Below, piece by piece: positions 11,558 to 23,203 of a DNA stretch of 64,000 nt. The DNA is from Xanthostigma xanthostigma. Taxonomy: Eukaryota > Arthropoda > Insecta > Raphidioptera > Raphidiidae. The stretch covers positions 41,628,401-41,692,400 of the forward strand of contig OY754465.1 of assembly GCA_963575645.1 (NCBI GenBank). Direction: 5' to 3'. Made by a program: the position numbers and the translations under genes. Numbering within the stretch: the first letter of the stretch is position 1; every line of letters starts with the position of its first letter. Under the pieces are notes generated by a model, which was not told where the DNA came from, did not search any database, and saw only the letters and a list, made by a program, of their open reading frames with translations.

Positions 11558-11994
11558 ATGAATTCAGACGAGATTGAAATACTTCTTGGAAATATTCTTT
11601 CTGACCAAGAGTCAATTGTGGACACAGATGATGAAGGTGAAGAAAATTTGAATGCCATTTTTCAAGATATTACCAATGAAATTCAAGTCTTACATGAGCC
11701 AGACGATGAAATTGAAGAGCATGTACCAGAAGTAAATGAAAATGTCGAAAATGGGAACGTTACGGATGAATTTAGTAATGAATATGAGCTTTCTCTCGCG
11801 GAAATTCGGAGAAATTTACCATTTGACGTTGAGAATGTTAGATGATACACAGAAAATATGAATAACAATAATATAAATTTATTCACTAAATCATCTGACC
11901 CAAAAACATTTCTGTTGACGCTAGTAGCCTTTTTGATTTATTTTCATGTTTATTTCCTCAAGAATTAGTGTCACATATTACAGATATTGAATCC
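11558..11994 (+). pseudogene. Second, broken piggyBac-like transposase N-terminus
   Basis: From the ATG at 11558 a frame of about 95 codons (MNSDEIEILLGNILSDQES...) is strongly acidic and stops at 11843-11845. After a frameshift and a stop, another frame at 11932-11994 reads FDLFSCLFPQELVSHITD, matching the 'F.LFFP.EL...I...T' block that opens the conserved piggyBac transposase domain. Sequence then runs into unrelated tRNA-like DNA, so the catalytic core is missing. Imperfect palindromes of the type GGTTTCACGATGAAACC (10165-10185), also near 11172, 11476 and 12200, may be its subterminal repeats. It differs from the neighbouring element's motifs and so is a different piggyBac family. Confidence 0.65.
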
Positions 11995-11998
11995 GAGG

Positions 11999-12106
11999 CC
12001 ATGAGCGGAGGTGGGATTCGAACCCACGACAATCTGATCCAGAGGCCAGTATAGGCTAATCTCTGGATTAGACTGTCGTGGGTTAGAATCTCACATCCGC
12101 TCATGG
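11999..12106. repeat. Head-to-head inverted pair of tRNA-like 3' halves
   Basis: The left half read on the minus strand, and the right half read on the plus strand, both give a stretch ending CGTGGGTT.GAATC.CAC.TCCGCTC. This is a T-arm with B box plus an acceptor 3' strand. The left copy keeps the canonical GGTTCGAATCCC; the right has GGTTAGAATCTC. The pair forms a 108 bp near-palindrome with ccatgagcgg/ccgctcatgg at its ends. No D-arm or A box is present in either, so neither is a functional tRNA. The T-arm and pre-T-arm look most like a class II (Leu/Ser) tRNA. Confidence 0.7.
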
Positions 12107-12162
12107 ATGTTTTGTGATTTGTTATTTGTTGTAATAATGACCTAAGCTGTCGACACCTCTAT

Positions 12163-12883
12163 AATAACAATAAATAAAATTTCAATATACTTTTTTGTTT
12201 CCCGGTGGTTACATGTAAAAACCAGTTTTTTTTTTCAAATATTCTGTTTATGAAATTTTATAAAATCAGTTAAATATGTTAATTTTATGTATTTTCGGTA
12301 CGATAATCTAAATAAAGGTTTATATTATTAAATAAATCTAATTTGGGCCTGGAAGGGTTACACAATGAAACGAAGAATGAAAATTTGTCTTTGGAATTGA
12401 ATTTAAACAAAAAATGCGTAACAATTTCCGTTCTGTTCGGCCTGTGTTTTGAAGACACCAACGCATAAAGTTTTCTAAACTTATTCAGTTTTTGATAAAT
12501 TCAGAACATTCATGTCTCAATAAATAACAATAAATAAAATTTCAATATACTTTTTTGTTTCCCGGTGGTTACATGTAAAAACCAGGTTTTTTTTTTCAAA
12601 TATTCTGTTTATGAAATTTTATAAAATCAGTTAAATATGTTAATTTTATGTATTTTTGGTACGATAATCTAAATAAAGGTTTATATTATTAAATAAATCT
12701 AATTTGGGCCTGGAAGGGTTACACAATGAAACGAAGAATGAAAATTTGTCTTTGGAATTGAATTTAAACAAAAAATGCGTAACAATTTCCGTTCTGTTCG
12801 GCCTTTGTTTTGAAGACACCAACGCATAAAGTTTTCTAAACTTATTCAGTTTTTGATAAATTCAGAACATTCATGTCTCAATA
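12163..12883 (+). repeat. Tandem duplication of a ~360 bp unit
   Basis: Two direct copies (12163-12522 and 12523-12883) begin 'ataacaataaataaaatttc' and end 'cagaacattcatgtctcaa'. By eye they differ at only a few positions (cggta/tggta, cctgtg/ccttt, one extra T in a T run), so the duplication is recent. Each carries a GGTGGTTACATGTAAAAACC palindrome like those around the broken piggyBac next door. No coding frame. Confidence 0.85.
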
Positions 12884-12899
12884 CCTCCAAACCGAGCCG

Positions 12900-13490
12900 A
12901 TCAGAATGGGAGCTGCTTTGCATTTTTTGTTTAAAATTCAATTCCAAACAAATTTTTGTTTTTTAATGTAACTTTGCATTGGAGCATAGGTTGCTATGAA
13001 TTAAAAAAAAATGCCCCGTTTTATAGAAAGTGATAATTCAATGCAGCATTTTAATCGATAATATCGAGCTACGATAGACACAAGTATCACACGAATGTCT
13101 GTCGTATGTCGGTATTATCGGTTAAAATTCTACATTGAATTATCACATTCTCAAAAACGGTTTATTTTTTAAATTAAAGCATAAATTATACAATTTTTCA
13201 AAAAAATATTCAAACACAATGTACGAAGTAAATAACACATAGGTACATGTACTAACCAGCTATTACCTAGACAATATATGTATATAATACAATAATTTCC
13301 AAACAAATTTTTATTTTTATCTGTATGTAACTTTGCATTGGAGCATAGGTTGCAATGAATTAAAAAAGAACCGTTGTTTAGAAAGTGAAAATTCAATGCA
13401 ACATTTTAACCGATAACACAGAGCTACGATAGATATTTCAATGCAGCATTTTAACCGATAATACAGAGCTACGATAGACACGAGTATCAT
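12900..13490. repeat. Foldback-rich repeat, direct copies at 12943 and 13300
   Basis: 'caaacaaattttt' plus 'gtaactttgcattggagcat' and 'aggttgc.atgaatt' occurs at 12943-13010 and 13299-13362. In both, a 'cattttaa.cgataa...agctacgatagaca' block follows, duplicated once more within the second copy (13392 and 13440). The start (12915-12960) is also an inverted copy of the 12391-12420 part of the tandem unit, so this and the tandem unit belong to one composite element. Confidence 0.6.
13030..13146. repeat. 117 bp imperfect palindrome
   Basis: Arms 'gtgataattcaatgcagcat...gctacgatagaca' and 'tgtctgtcgtatgtcgg...ctacattgaattatcac' pair over about 50 bp with scattered mismatches around a short loop. 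It lies inside the composite repeat at 12900-13490. Confidence 0.6.
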
Positions 13491-13499
13491 GCTATGAAC

Positions 13500-14690
13500 G
13501 TCGACCCGAACGTTCGATCGAATGTTGGACAGAACGTTTGAGTCAACTGAGTTTGACATTTGGTGTATCAAAGTACTTGCTACACGGAGTGCCAAATATT
13601 TGAAATCTTGAATTGAGAAAAGTTGGTACAAACGTTTGTCAACAAATACAAAAATGTAACTTCAATATAATTTAAGATAAATAATACAAAACACAATCAA
13701 GAAAATATTAAATTAACTTGTAATTATTATAATTATAGTACTTTAATAAAATATAACGCAAAAAGTAATGGATTTTGTACGGGAAGCTTGTTTCTAAATA
13801 TAAAATGATAATGTAATAAACATATCTGTTAAAAACACAAATTAGAACAAATAATCTTTATAAAGTATAAACACTCACACAGTATTTAACAATACACTAC
13901 GAATTGACATAATATTCGATCATAGACGTACTTCAAAGCATAATAATGCTTTCTTTCGAACGTTGGAGACATCCTTTGACAGTATGTTTAAAAGCCAAAT
14001 CGTTAAAAATAGCAGTCAGAGTAAATTGTTTTATTATTGATATAATATGGTTTCCAAAATATGATGTAATTGTCTTCGGAGTATATAGGGAAACCATTTC
14101 TTCAAATTGTCTCCAGTAATCAAAAACTGTGTAATGGATACTCGAATTATTCACATATTAATAATTCACTTTGGAAATATTCATCACCCTTCAGAAGAGG
14201 TTTCGTAGGCTCCTTGACAGCTTCATATACTGAAATAAAATGAAAAAATTTCCTTCAAAATATTTTTATAGGTTAGCTTATAGGTTCAGTACATTTAGTT
14301 CACATAAAACTTACTTCATTAACTTTCGCTTTCGTTTTCACTATAGTATTTGTTTTCTTGCGTGTTGCTGGCATTTTATTAAAAATTTTCAATAACTGAG
14401 CACATTTCGCCTGAGTATACCTATCTGTCAAAAAAATGCTCGAATCATCCATAATAAACATGAAGTTATTCGTGTAAGTGTCACCACCAGACATAAAGAT
14501 TTGAAGTTGGTGACTGGTGTAAATATTAGTGGTTTAACCATGGACATAGGAATATAATATATGTCCATGGGTTTAACATTCTAAGGTTTTTAACGATAAC
14601 CTACAATTATTATAATATTAATTTCTCACTTTGACATTTTGTAAGTACTTTAAGTCAATAATATGTTCTTTATTCATTGTCTATTTAAAA
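13500..14690. other. Intergenic, nothing supported
   Basis: Short open frames at 13933-14154 and 14300-14494 on the minus strand have no recognisable domain or splice context. 'ccatggacata' and 'tatgtccatgg' at 14538-14571 form a short inverted repeat. Confidence 0.35.
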
Positions 14691-14693
14691 TAA

Positions 14694-14929
14694 AGTAAAG
14701 CCTCGTTTATTCGGACTAACGGAGACCATATAGTATAATAATATCCCTACCATATATCTATGATCCAGACAATCGAAAATCCGGGTAATAAGCAAAAGAA
14801 AATCTTTAACTAAGCAAACTTACCGTTTGAACATAAACATTAAATTACCAAAAATGTCTACAAATCTGATTCTGATTATCCGGACATTCGTATCATCTAG
14901 AACTGTATAAACGAGATTTAACTTTACTT
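14694..14929. mobile_element. Probable pogo/Tigger-like MITE
   Basis: Left end 'aagtaaagcctcgtttattc' and right end, in reverse complement 'aagtaaagttaaatctcgtt' plus 'tatacag', share the sequence around AAGTAAAG and CTCGTTTAT. Internal 'atccgggtaat' and 'attatccggacat' echo the left end. CTCGTTTA/TCCGGAC ends are a habit of pogo-like MITEs. No coding content. Confidence 0.5.
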
Positions 14930-15639
14930 AAATGAATCTGAGCTCAGAAGTTCACCCCTCGGGAAAAACAGTTGACAATAGTTCAAAATATAGAATTATT
15001 CAAAATTATGCAAAAAAAGTATTTTTAAAGTATTTACAACACTGAAAATTATGTTATTTACAGACAAAAATCGAATTCTTAAAGTTTAGAACAAATTTGG
15101 TGATAATTGGAAAGTTATTAAAAAAGATATGGCAATAATCCAAAAAATTATTTTCAGGCAAGCCAGCAGAAATTAATTTATTACAGTCAGACGCAGACAG
15201 ATAACAATACATTTTTTATGCCAGTCGGAAAGATAATGAACCGATGCACAAATCTCCTTCGATAACTTTTTTTTGTAGCTCGCAACGCATAGAAGTTATG
15301 GACGTTTGTTTGACGTGTTATGGCCAAAAGGGCACTATTTTTTAAGTTACATAAATGAAAATGAATACAGACCCTGACCAAATGGAAACACACACGTGTT
15401 TAAAATTTTATCGAAAACAAATTTCATTTACTCGAGATATGGTACGACAAAGATTTTTACACATACGGGATTTTTGGACCGAATTTAAATATACATCGAA
15501 TGCTTCGATGTATAATAAGGATTTTCCTTGGAAATGATGTCTGTGCTTTGAGCTCAAAAATCCGTGTTTTTTGAGCTTCTTGTTCTAGTTTATTGACATT
15601 ACAGATGGCAACCCTACGTCAGATGGTATAGTTACGCCA

Positions 15640-15850
15640 CTGAGTGAAATCTCTCCTAGCGGACGCCTCTCATGACCGGACATTTTTTTTTGGAAGCAAC
15701 TACAGACCTATAATTTTGCATGTAAAGCGTTCTCCCATGAGCGGACCTATTGGGTGAACGCGGACAGTATAATTTTCCCTGCAAAGTGGATAAAAGTCTT
15801 CCATATGCGGACATGTTTTACTGATAAACGAACATAATACTATGTATGTA
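15640..15850. repeat. Fragment with 'GCGGAC' repeats, possibly a pogo-like end
   Basis: 'gtgaaatctctcctagcgga' followed by repeated 'atgagcggac', 'gcggacag' and 'tgcggacatg' units resembles the terminal region of pogo-like elements (GTGAAA-CTCTCC...CGGAC). The partner end was not located. A short TGTA run follows at 15842-15855. Confidence 0.35.
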
Positions 15851-16123
15851 TGTATTTACGCAATGATTAGGGGATTTTTCTTGCGTTTCATGGGATTCCC
15901 CATATACGGATAACGGCAACGCACAGTAGGCCACGGAACCCAAAATTCTGGCTAAAAGTCTGAAACTTTTCAAATAATCTGATGATTGGGAAGTAATCGC
16001 GAAATAAAATATTTTTAAAAATCAGACAGTATAAGAGGGTATTTTAAATTGCGCGTGAAATTTCAGGACTATGGATTTGGTGCCTCTTGAAACGCGATGT
16101 TCTAAGCTACTGCTTACTTTGCT

Positions 16124-16581
16124 TAAGGTAGTTCACTCGTTAAACAGCTTTTCTTAGGAATTCAATAAAAATGAAGCATAAAGTTAATAAAAGTATCTTG
16201 TATTTAATTTAAAAAAATGAAATTTTTTTCACCGTCTGTGAAACGAGATATTAACAATCAAAAAGTGCATAATTAACATACTGGATGTATACCACGTATA
16301 AGGATATATCTAGAAAACGGTTCTATATTATTTCTTAAAAACTGATGCATTGTAAATCCAAAAATTATATTTGAAAAAAAAAACTGAATTTTCTAACGAT
16401 TTGTAAAAAAAATATAGATTTTTAATAAAAAATAGTTTTATTGTAATTATTTATAGTAATTGTATCGTATATCAAATTGGGTACAGTCCCTTTCAAAAAT
16501 GTATGGATAAACTCTAAACTGTTGGTACTTACTATTTACGCTATACTTTTGTCTACGACAGTCGCGAGTGAACTACCTTAT
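16124..16581. mobile_element. TA-flanked MITE (mariner-like)
   Basis: Exact 16 bp inverted termini TAAGGTAGTTCACTCG (16124-16139) and CGAGTGAACTACCTTA (16564-16579) include a TA at each edge, as for Tc1/mariner target duplication. The interior is non-coding and extremely A/T-rich. 458 bp overall. Confidence 0.75.
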
Positions 16582-17464
16582 TGGTTAAACCGGAACTGCA
16601 AGACAATGAAAAGTCAGGATAAACACTACACTTAAATATAATTTAAAGATTTAATTACGTACTCTTTTGATGTGGGATGCGGAAGCTTTGATGTAGCCTT
16701 GTGGAGACACTGATAACAAAATAACCACAAAATGTCACACACTAACACTTTTTTGTCATGTTAACAAATACGGCACGCAAATTATGTCTAAAAGAGTACC
16801 TCTTTACGCGTTGGTTGCGACCGCTGAACTGTTGTCAATCACTAGGTATATTTTTATCGACTGAACAAACCATTACATAACATATTATGAAACCAAAGGA
16901 TATCATAATGTTATTATTTTAAATTTGACAGTGTCGTAGCTAGGATTATCGCACATAAGATTCTGAATTCGCGCTCTTAAAAATTTTCTACTTATAAAAC
17001 TGCATACCCTAATATCGTTAATTGCCCCATCCGGAGTTTGCGTCCCTGACTCAAGCTCCTGTTGCCAGCTTCTAGCTACGGTGTATGTTTCCAAAAATAG
17101 TGATTCAGTTACCAAAAAACAAATTTTCTGTGCATTTCTAAAAGCAAACAAATTCCATAGACGTACGCGTATAGCCGTCAAAGGAAAAACCTATTTTATT
17201 GCGTTTTGAGCGTAGGGCAATCAGAATTTGGCCGCACCTCGAACAAGATTTTTCGATCCAATCACCATCTCTTTACGGAAATTGAAATTTATGATTTATC
17301 GTTGATTATTTATCAAACAATTTCACCAATACTTTTTCTGTTACTAGTGCTTATTTTTGAAGAATAAAGATAGTATAATTACCAGCGGCTATAACCTCCT
17401 TGGGTCCCTTGCAAGTCCTAGTAGGCGCCCATGATTACTATTCTGAAATAGTATAGCATTAGAG

Positions 17465-17977
17465 CAGAGGTTCCCAAACTTTTTTTTTCGGTTTTGGGTA
17501 GACCCCCTGCTTATCTGATACTGATTTTTTGCAAATTCATTAATTTCAAATGTATTTTTGACAACCGGCATAGTGCTACTCACTTTGAAAGATTTAAATT
17601 TATAACGGTAGTGAAATGTAGTGTGAAATGTTTAGTTTTATACATTTATTAATTAGATTCAAATTAAACGAATCAAATTAAAATTTACTTTCTGTTACAT
17701 AAAAATAACTAAGCAAAAAAACAATGCTTTTAGTGTGAGGGATAAACCTGATGCTTTAATAATAAATTTTCAACATTTGGCATCAATTTAGTTAGATTTA
17801 ATCTTAAATCTCTCTGGTTAACGATTTCCAGTTTGTTTCTTTTTTTATTAGGAGATTCGCTATCGTTGACCTTCATTTTCATTTCATGGACCCCCAATTT
17901 TTTTCCCCGCTGACTGGACCCCTTGCAAGTTGTCGTCGACCCCTGGGGGTCGATATAGACCACTTTGGGAATCACAG
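17465..17977. mobile_element. Internally deleted hAT element
   Basis: The left terminus CAGAGGTTCCCAAACT and right terminus (reverse complement CTGTGATTCCCAAAG) match hAT ends of the CAGNGGTTCCCAAA type. They are flanked by cattagag (17457-17464) and ctttagag (17978-17985), an 8 bp target duplication with one mismatch. The interior retains only the C-terminus of a transposase on the minus strand, so nearly all the coding region was lost and the element is non-autonomous. Confidence 0.75.
17730..17977 (-). pseudogene. C-terminal fragment of hAT transposase
   Basis: The minus-strand frame ends NKLEIVNQRDLRLNLTKLMP, then NVENLLLKHQVYPSH and a stop. A 'DLRL.LTK..PN...L...HQ.HPSH-stop' ending is characteristic of the ZBED5/SCAND3-like hAT transposases. 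Upstream the frame runs straight into the 5' TIR, so there is no BED finger, RNase-H-like core or real start. The first ATG of the frame lies in the flanking duplication and is accidental. Confidence 0.65.
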
Positions 17978-17999
17978 CTTTAGAGTAAATCATTTTAAT

Positions 18000-19500
18000 T
18001 TGAAGTTTTTGACAGATAAAAATATATGCATTTAACTTAGAAAAATACGCTTTTCAACTTGTAAACTAGACTACAGAGGACAAAAAATTAAAAGTCAAAA
18101 ATTCTTAACTTGAATAGGATATTTAAATAACTTTTTCGAACGGCGCTCAGGAGGTCGAGGGGCCTCGGTTCACATCGCCGTCTAGCCCTTCGATAGCTAC
18201 GCCACTGAATCTATCTAAAACTTCAAACCAAAAATAATGATCTAGGTATTACTCTAAATATAAAAACGCAGTGAATATAAAAATAATAATGAATAAATAT
18301 TATCAAGGTTTACTTGAAAAACCACAAGATATATAGATATTAATATTTTAATACATATAATAATTTTCAGTACGCATATTATAGCGTACATCATACATTT
18401 TTTTTAATTAAACCTAAAAATAAGAGATATTATCATATCAGTCCTTTTCGTATTTACAAATTCAAAAATCAGCTGTATTTTTTTATAATAAATCAACTAC
18501 AGACCTAAATAAACAGTAAGTATATCACAGATAATATTCTTAAAAATATAAGATAATACGATTAAAATTATAAATATTTAAATGTGAAAGTTTACGAAAG
18601 CTTACTGAAATTTGTATATATACTGTGCATTCAAAAAAATTTCGATTATAGACATTACCTCTACCTATTTTTTAAATAGACTGTCCCTACTTTCAAACTG
18701 ATTAACAAAAGTTAGCTTAGATAAGTGTTTTGTGTATTTTGATTCAATATAAAATTTTTATTTGAACAACAACCCAAAGCTTTTTAAATGCACATTATAT
18801 TATTATAACTACACTAGACATACTTGTCGACAATATTTATTAAGTGAATAGTTTCTCAGTTGCAAAAGCATTTATTTTACAACTGATTAAATAAATAGAC
18901 ATTGTAAATTATAGACGCTCGACAACAGAGGTCATAAACAACTGATATAATGGAAAGAACTTGTACAGAGTCTAATATCTAACATTATCCCATAAAAATA
19001 AAATATATTAAGCAAATAGGTTACATTTATACTTTAATAACTAGCGCGACAATTATTCTGGAATGTGTAACCAGGTGTATTTCAAAATGGACACTATAGA
19101 AGCGAAACTTACGCAAAATATGCATACGTCCAGATGGACTTCTCAATTGATTACGTGGTTGTTGTTTAAAAACTTTAACGGCGATAATATTAATAAATGT
19201 CAAAGAAAATAAAAGAGACAAAATTGATATTATATGTAATAAATTGATTTTTTACGGTAAAAGTTTACGTATAGTTCTAGTTAATTATGGAATGACATTT
19301 TTGATATTATTATTATACCTAGAATGATAAAAATATGAACGGTCCGTCAGCTGGCGTTATCCCAACGCTTATTGGTTGGTTAGATGAAACGAGGCAGCCT
19401 CTATCATTTACTAGCCTTGTGACCAATGCTAGTTCTAGAGTGATCTAGAAGACAATTTCGTGAGTGGGTAGTTATGTAGTTCTGCAAGCGACGGCTGAAC
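18000..19500. other. Intergenic, nothing supported
   Basis: AT-rich. 'tagctacgccactgaatc' near 18193 is another trace of the repeat end seen at 15630. No exon recognised. Confidence 0.35.
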
Positions 19501-20000
19501 TATATGCAGTTGCTGTGTTCAGCCCCAGATCTACGATTTTTTCGAACCCGAGTAGAAACTTGATAATGGCGCCCCCTCTCTCCAGCGTTTGAGATAAATT
19601 ACTTAAAAAACCCCACAAATATATAATGGTTGGCATTTTTCGTGAACGGGAAACCGTCAGAAAGCAAGCAGATTTAGTAAATCGGAAAAAGAACAGATTG
19701 GTTGTGGTTTTCAACCATATTCTATCATGATTTTGGCGCCCACTGAAACCGCCGCCCGGGGCGGGTGCCCCGGTTTGCCCCCCCTTAGATCCGGGGCTGG
19801 CAGTTGCTGCGTTCAGCCCCGGATCTACGATTTTTTCGAACCGGAGTAGAAACTTGATAATGACGCCCCCTCTCTCCAGCGTTTGAGATAGATTTCTTAA
19901 AAAAACGGAAAAAGGACAGATTGGGTGTGGTTTTCAACCATATTATATTATGATTTTGACGCTCCGAATCCGATTTGCCCTCCCTACATCCGGGGCGGGT
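19500..20000 (+). repeat. Tandem pair of a CAGCCCCGGATCTA element
   Basis: Copies begin at about 19507 and 19801 with 'gcagttgctg.gttcagcccc' and share '.gatctacgattttttcgaac', 'gagtagaaacttgataatg', 'gcgccccctctctccagcgt' and 'ggttttcaaccatat'. The first unit ends 'ttagatccggggctgg', the inverse of its own start, so it is a TIR element of about 285 bp. The second has an internal deletion and a weaker end ('catccggggcggg'). The shared flank before both starts indicates tandem duplication rather than two insertions. Confidence 0.7.
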
Positions 20001-21300
20001 TGTGTTTGTCGTATTATAAAAAAAATAAACCGTGAATGGAAAATTTCACAAAATCTACATACATAGCATGAAAACAATATTAAAAATTGACATTTACAGA
20101 TTAAATATAGTTATCATATCATACGAGTTGCTTTTCGTTGCCATGGTTACAATGTTGCAACTTTTAGTCAAACAAATCCACTTCACTCTACTGTGCGTAA
20201 AGAAGTTTCACTTCAAAAATCCTGAAAAAATTAAGGCAACTTTTATATAGAAGTCACTAAATAAACTTACTGAAGAAGTAAGGTATTTATTAATTATTTT
20301 TCTTTTATACTGACTTATTTTGAGCTTTATAAGTATGCAATGTGCATCTTTACTTATTCAGTTCAAAATAGATAACCTACGCAGATAAATTATTTTTATG
20401 ATCCGATTTTTTTTGGACTGTTTGTAAATTATACGTTGAAATAAAATATATTAAAATTTGGTGCAATATAATAATCTTTTTCGCATTCCATACACATAGG
20501 TACTAATTATGTTCCATATAATATTAAAATAAATTTACCATAATTTTTGACCAGAAAACTATCTCTTTAAGCTGTTACTATTAAATATTGACAATCATGT
20601 CAATGTCCCATTTTTTTTCTCAAAGAACCATACAACGATCCATATTTTTTAAAACTAGACAGTCAAAATATATTTGCACATCTTTAAAAATAAGTTTATT
20701 ATTACTATGCTTTCGGATCAAACCGTACGTTTTGGAACAAAGTACTTATATATATGTTTCCATAAAAATAATATCTACTTATAAAATTTTTAGAACAAAA
20801 TAAATACACATTTTATAATTTAATTTTACTATAACTTACATACTACAAACACAGAAGCTGATCAATTCGTATTAGGTATATTAAATATAATAGCTCTAAG
20901 TATACAGTTGAAAAATAGGTATTTCAAAATTTCCACTGATCTGAATATAGTGGATAGTGAAATTTTCCATTTTAAACGTGGGGAAACAAAAATCATGCAT
21001 AGTGGATATATTATACGGGTTACAATTTTCATTGAAATAATACGAGAGATTTTAGATTATATTATTAACGAAATAATACGAATTGTCGAACTTTTATACA
21101 ATATTACTTCGTTGTTTGCAACAATTCAATGACAAACTAGAAACATTTATCTTAAAATATTAATTGGTTCAAGCAACTACATTTTCAGAAAATACAATAT
21201 TTTTTATGATTATGTACAATGAGTAAATATATTGAAAATTCAGCGAAATATCTCAAATATTATGCACAGATTGCATAAAATACATGAGGATAAATAATTA
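20000..21300. other. Intergenic, nothing supported
   Basis: Very AT-rich. Frames at 20032-20250, 20588-20803 and 20908-21132 lack domains, splice context and coding composition. Confidence 0.4.
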
Positions 21301-21309
21301 ATTTTCCGT

Positions 21310-21710
21310 CATACCTCGATCGAAAGTGCATACTTTCGGCACCAATTGTAAGGCAGAAAGTCTAACATTTACTCCTTGGTGGAGATTACACGCTACAATA
21401 CGGGAAGTTCGTACGTTCGTGCGGTAGTAAAACAAAAACAACCAATCAACTGTTGTTTAGATGTCGTTTTCATAGCAACCCTATTACATTTTAGCTAATA
21501 GTCGCGAACAGTCGTCATTCTTGTATTTACGTATAACCTCAAAGCTTCTTGCTTGGAATTTATCTGTATTTTTTATGTAATTAATTAATTAATGTATTTA
21601 ATAAACGTGCTTACGACCGAGGTATGAAGAAAAATAGTATACACCACACTGGCCGAAAGTGTGATCCCTTGTCATTCAAGTATATCACACTTTCGGCCCT
21701 TGTGGTGCAA
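21310..21710 (+). mobile_element. TIR element with attached hairpin, copy 1
   Basis: Ends 'catacctcgatcgaaagt' (21310) and 'acgaccgaggtatg' (to 21626) are inverted repeats. Immediately outside lies a hairpin (21645-21708) whose arms read 'cacactggccgaaagtgtga' and its reverse complement. The same two parts, in the same relative arrangement but inverted, occur at 49940-50374, so TIR body and hairpin move or duplicate as one unit. Shared body blocks include 'actgttgtttagatgtcgtt' and 'atagcaa.cctattacattt'. Non-coding. Confidence 0.65.
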
Positions 21711-22564
21711 TATTCTATTTGCGTCACTTTTAGAACTGAAAATATATATTCAATATCAAAATATTTTTTCTATAATTTTAATATCCAATTATGTTTAAAA
21801 TACAGATAAAACGTATTTAAAATTAGTTTCAGTTTGTTTGCAAAAAGTCATAATAAATTAAAAATTACCTTAGGAATACGTATAGTCAGTTTATATTTTC
21901 TGGAAAAACCTTCTATTAACAAAATATGTTGAGGATTTGTAATTTTAATTATATTTCCATTAATTTGACTTATTTGACTATTAACGAAATTAAAATCAAT
22001 CCATTACGTAATCATACTATTCTCGTAAAAATATCTTACGGACAACTTACTTATTAGTTCAGTAATAGTTCAACACTGTCGTTATGACCGAGATATTAGT
22101 GATGCAAAAAAATATTATATTTAAATAAGTATTTTCGTATTCCTTTAGATTATATTTAAAATACAAAAAGAATTTATGTTAACTGATTAATTTAATAATA
22201 ATTTAAAACATCGTTTCAAAACAGACGCTAAAGTCGTACTTTTCGAAATAATTTATCATACATAAATTTAAATAACATAATATTATTTTTCAAATCTAAA
22301 AATACGCTCCTTATGATTATTTTTTTTGCAAGAAGCATCACGTAAGATTTTCAAAATATTGCATTACACCCAACCTTGAAAGAAAACTGCAACACTTGCG
22401 CTGTACCAAGATCGTTTATGCAACTGAATAGAATTAGTGACCCGTGACCAATTTTTAAATAAAAAAACCTAACATGAAAACCAGTAAAAGAGATAATACT
22501 TTTCCTAATAATTTAAATAAATATTAAACATTTTAAGACAAGCATATCACGAATTTGCGCAAAT

Positions 22565-22880
22565 ATTAATCCGGGTGTCCACCAAATCTAGCCGCCGATA
22601 TTCCCGGCCTTTTTCATTTTTTTTTCAAGTTTAAATTACGAGCTAATGCGAATAATTACGGAAAACCATTGAATAAAAAGCAGATTTCAACTGTAGCGCA
22701 TGCCGTTTGAAGTAACCCGTGTTCCACAAACAACGTGTCAACGCAGAAAAAATTCAGGCTCAAAATTATTCTTGCCAACTCCTCATAGCTTTGGAGATGC
22801 ACGTGTTTAAGTCCAAAATTTCCGGTTAATTTTTCTGTATTTTTCCCGATTGGCCTGCATTTCCGTCTTTTCATGTTTTA
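22565..22880 (-). repeat. Probable hAT-like repeat remnant
   Basis: Starts 'ccgggtgtccaccaaatcta' and 'gatattcccggcc'. The minus strand contains 'ccaatcgggaaaaatacaga' and 'ttaaccggaaatttt', wording typical of 'CAGGGTGTCCAC...' hAT-type MITEs in insects. A 72-codon frame here has no transposase motif. Confidence 0.35.
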
Positions 22881-23203
22881 ATAGAATATTGTTGGAAAAA
22901 TAGCCAAACATTTCTATATTTATCATAAAATGTTTATTTTTCAGATGATACAACCACGCCGGTGTAATTAAAAAATAATAAACATTTGATTATAAATAGA
23001 ATTGTCTCCGATTTCCCCCATGAACAAATTTCCAAATAAAACAATCATCGAAGAGTAGAAATATTAATGAAAAAAAAAGATTACTTAAACGATCTTGGTA
23101 CTATTCATACCTAAATAATTAAAATATAAACAAGCCTTTATAACGGCCTGTATAAAATATAATAAAAATAGGAATAATTAAAAATACATTAAATATAACT
23201 TTT

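Noticed and set aside
8950..15643. A single 6.7 kb transposon between the inverted GTGGCGTAAC ends
   Set aside because: The inverted ends are short and the phrase is a common repeat end (also near 18193); intermediate sequence shows several independent elements and no shared coding module.
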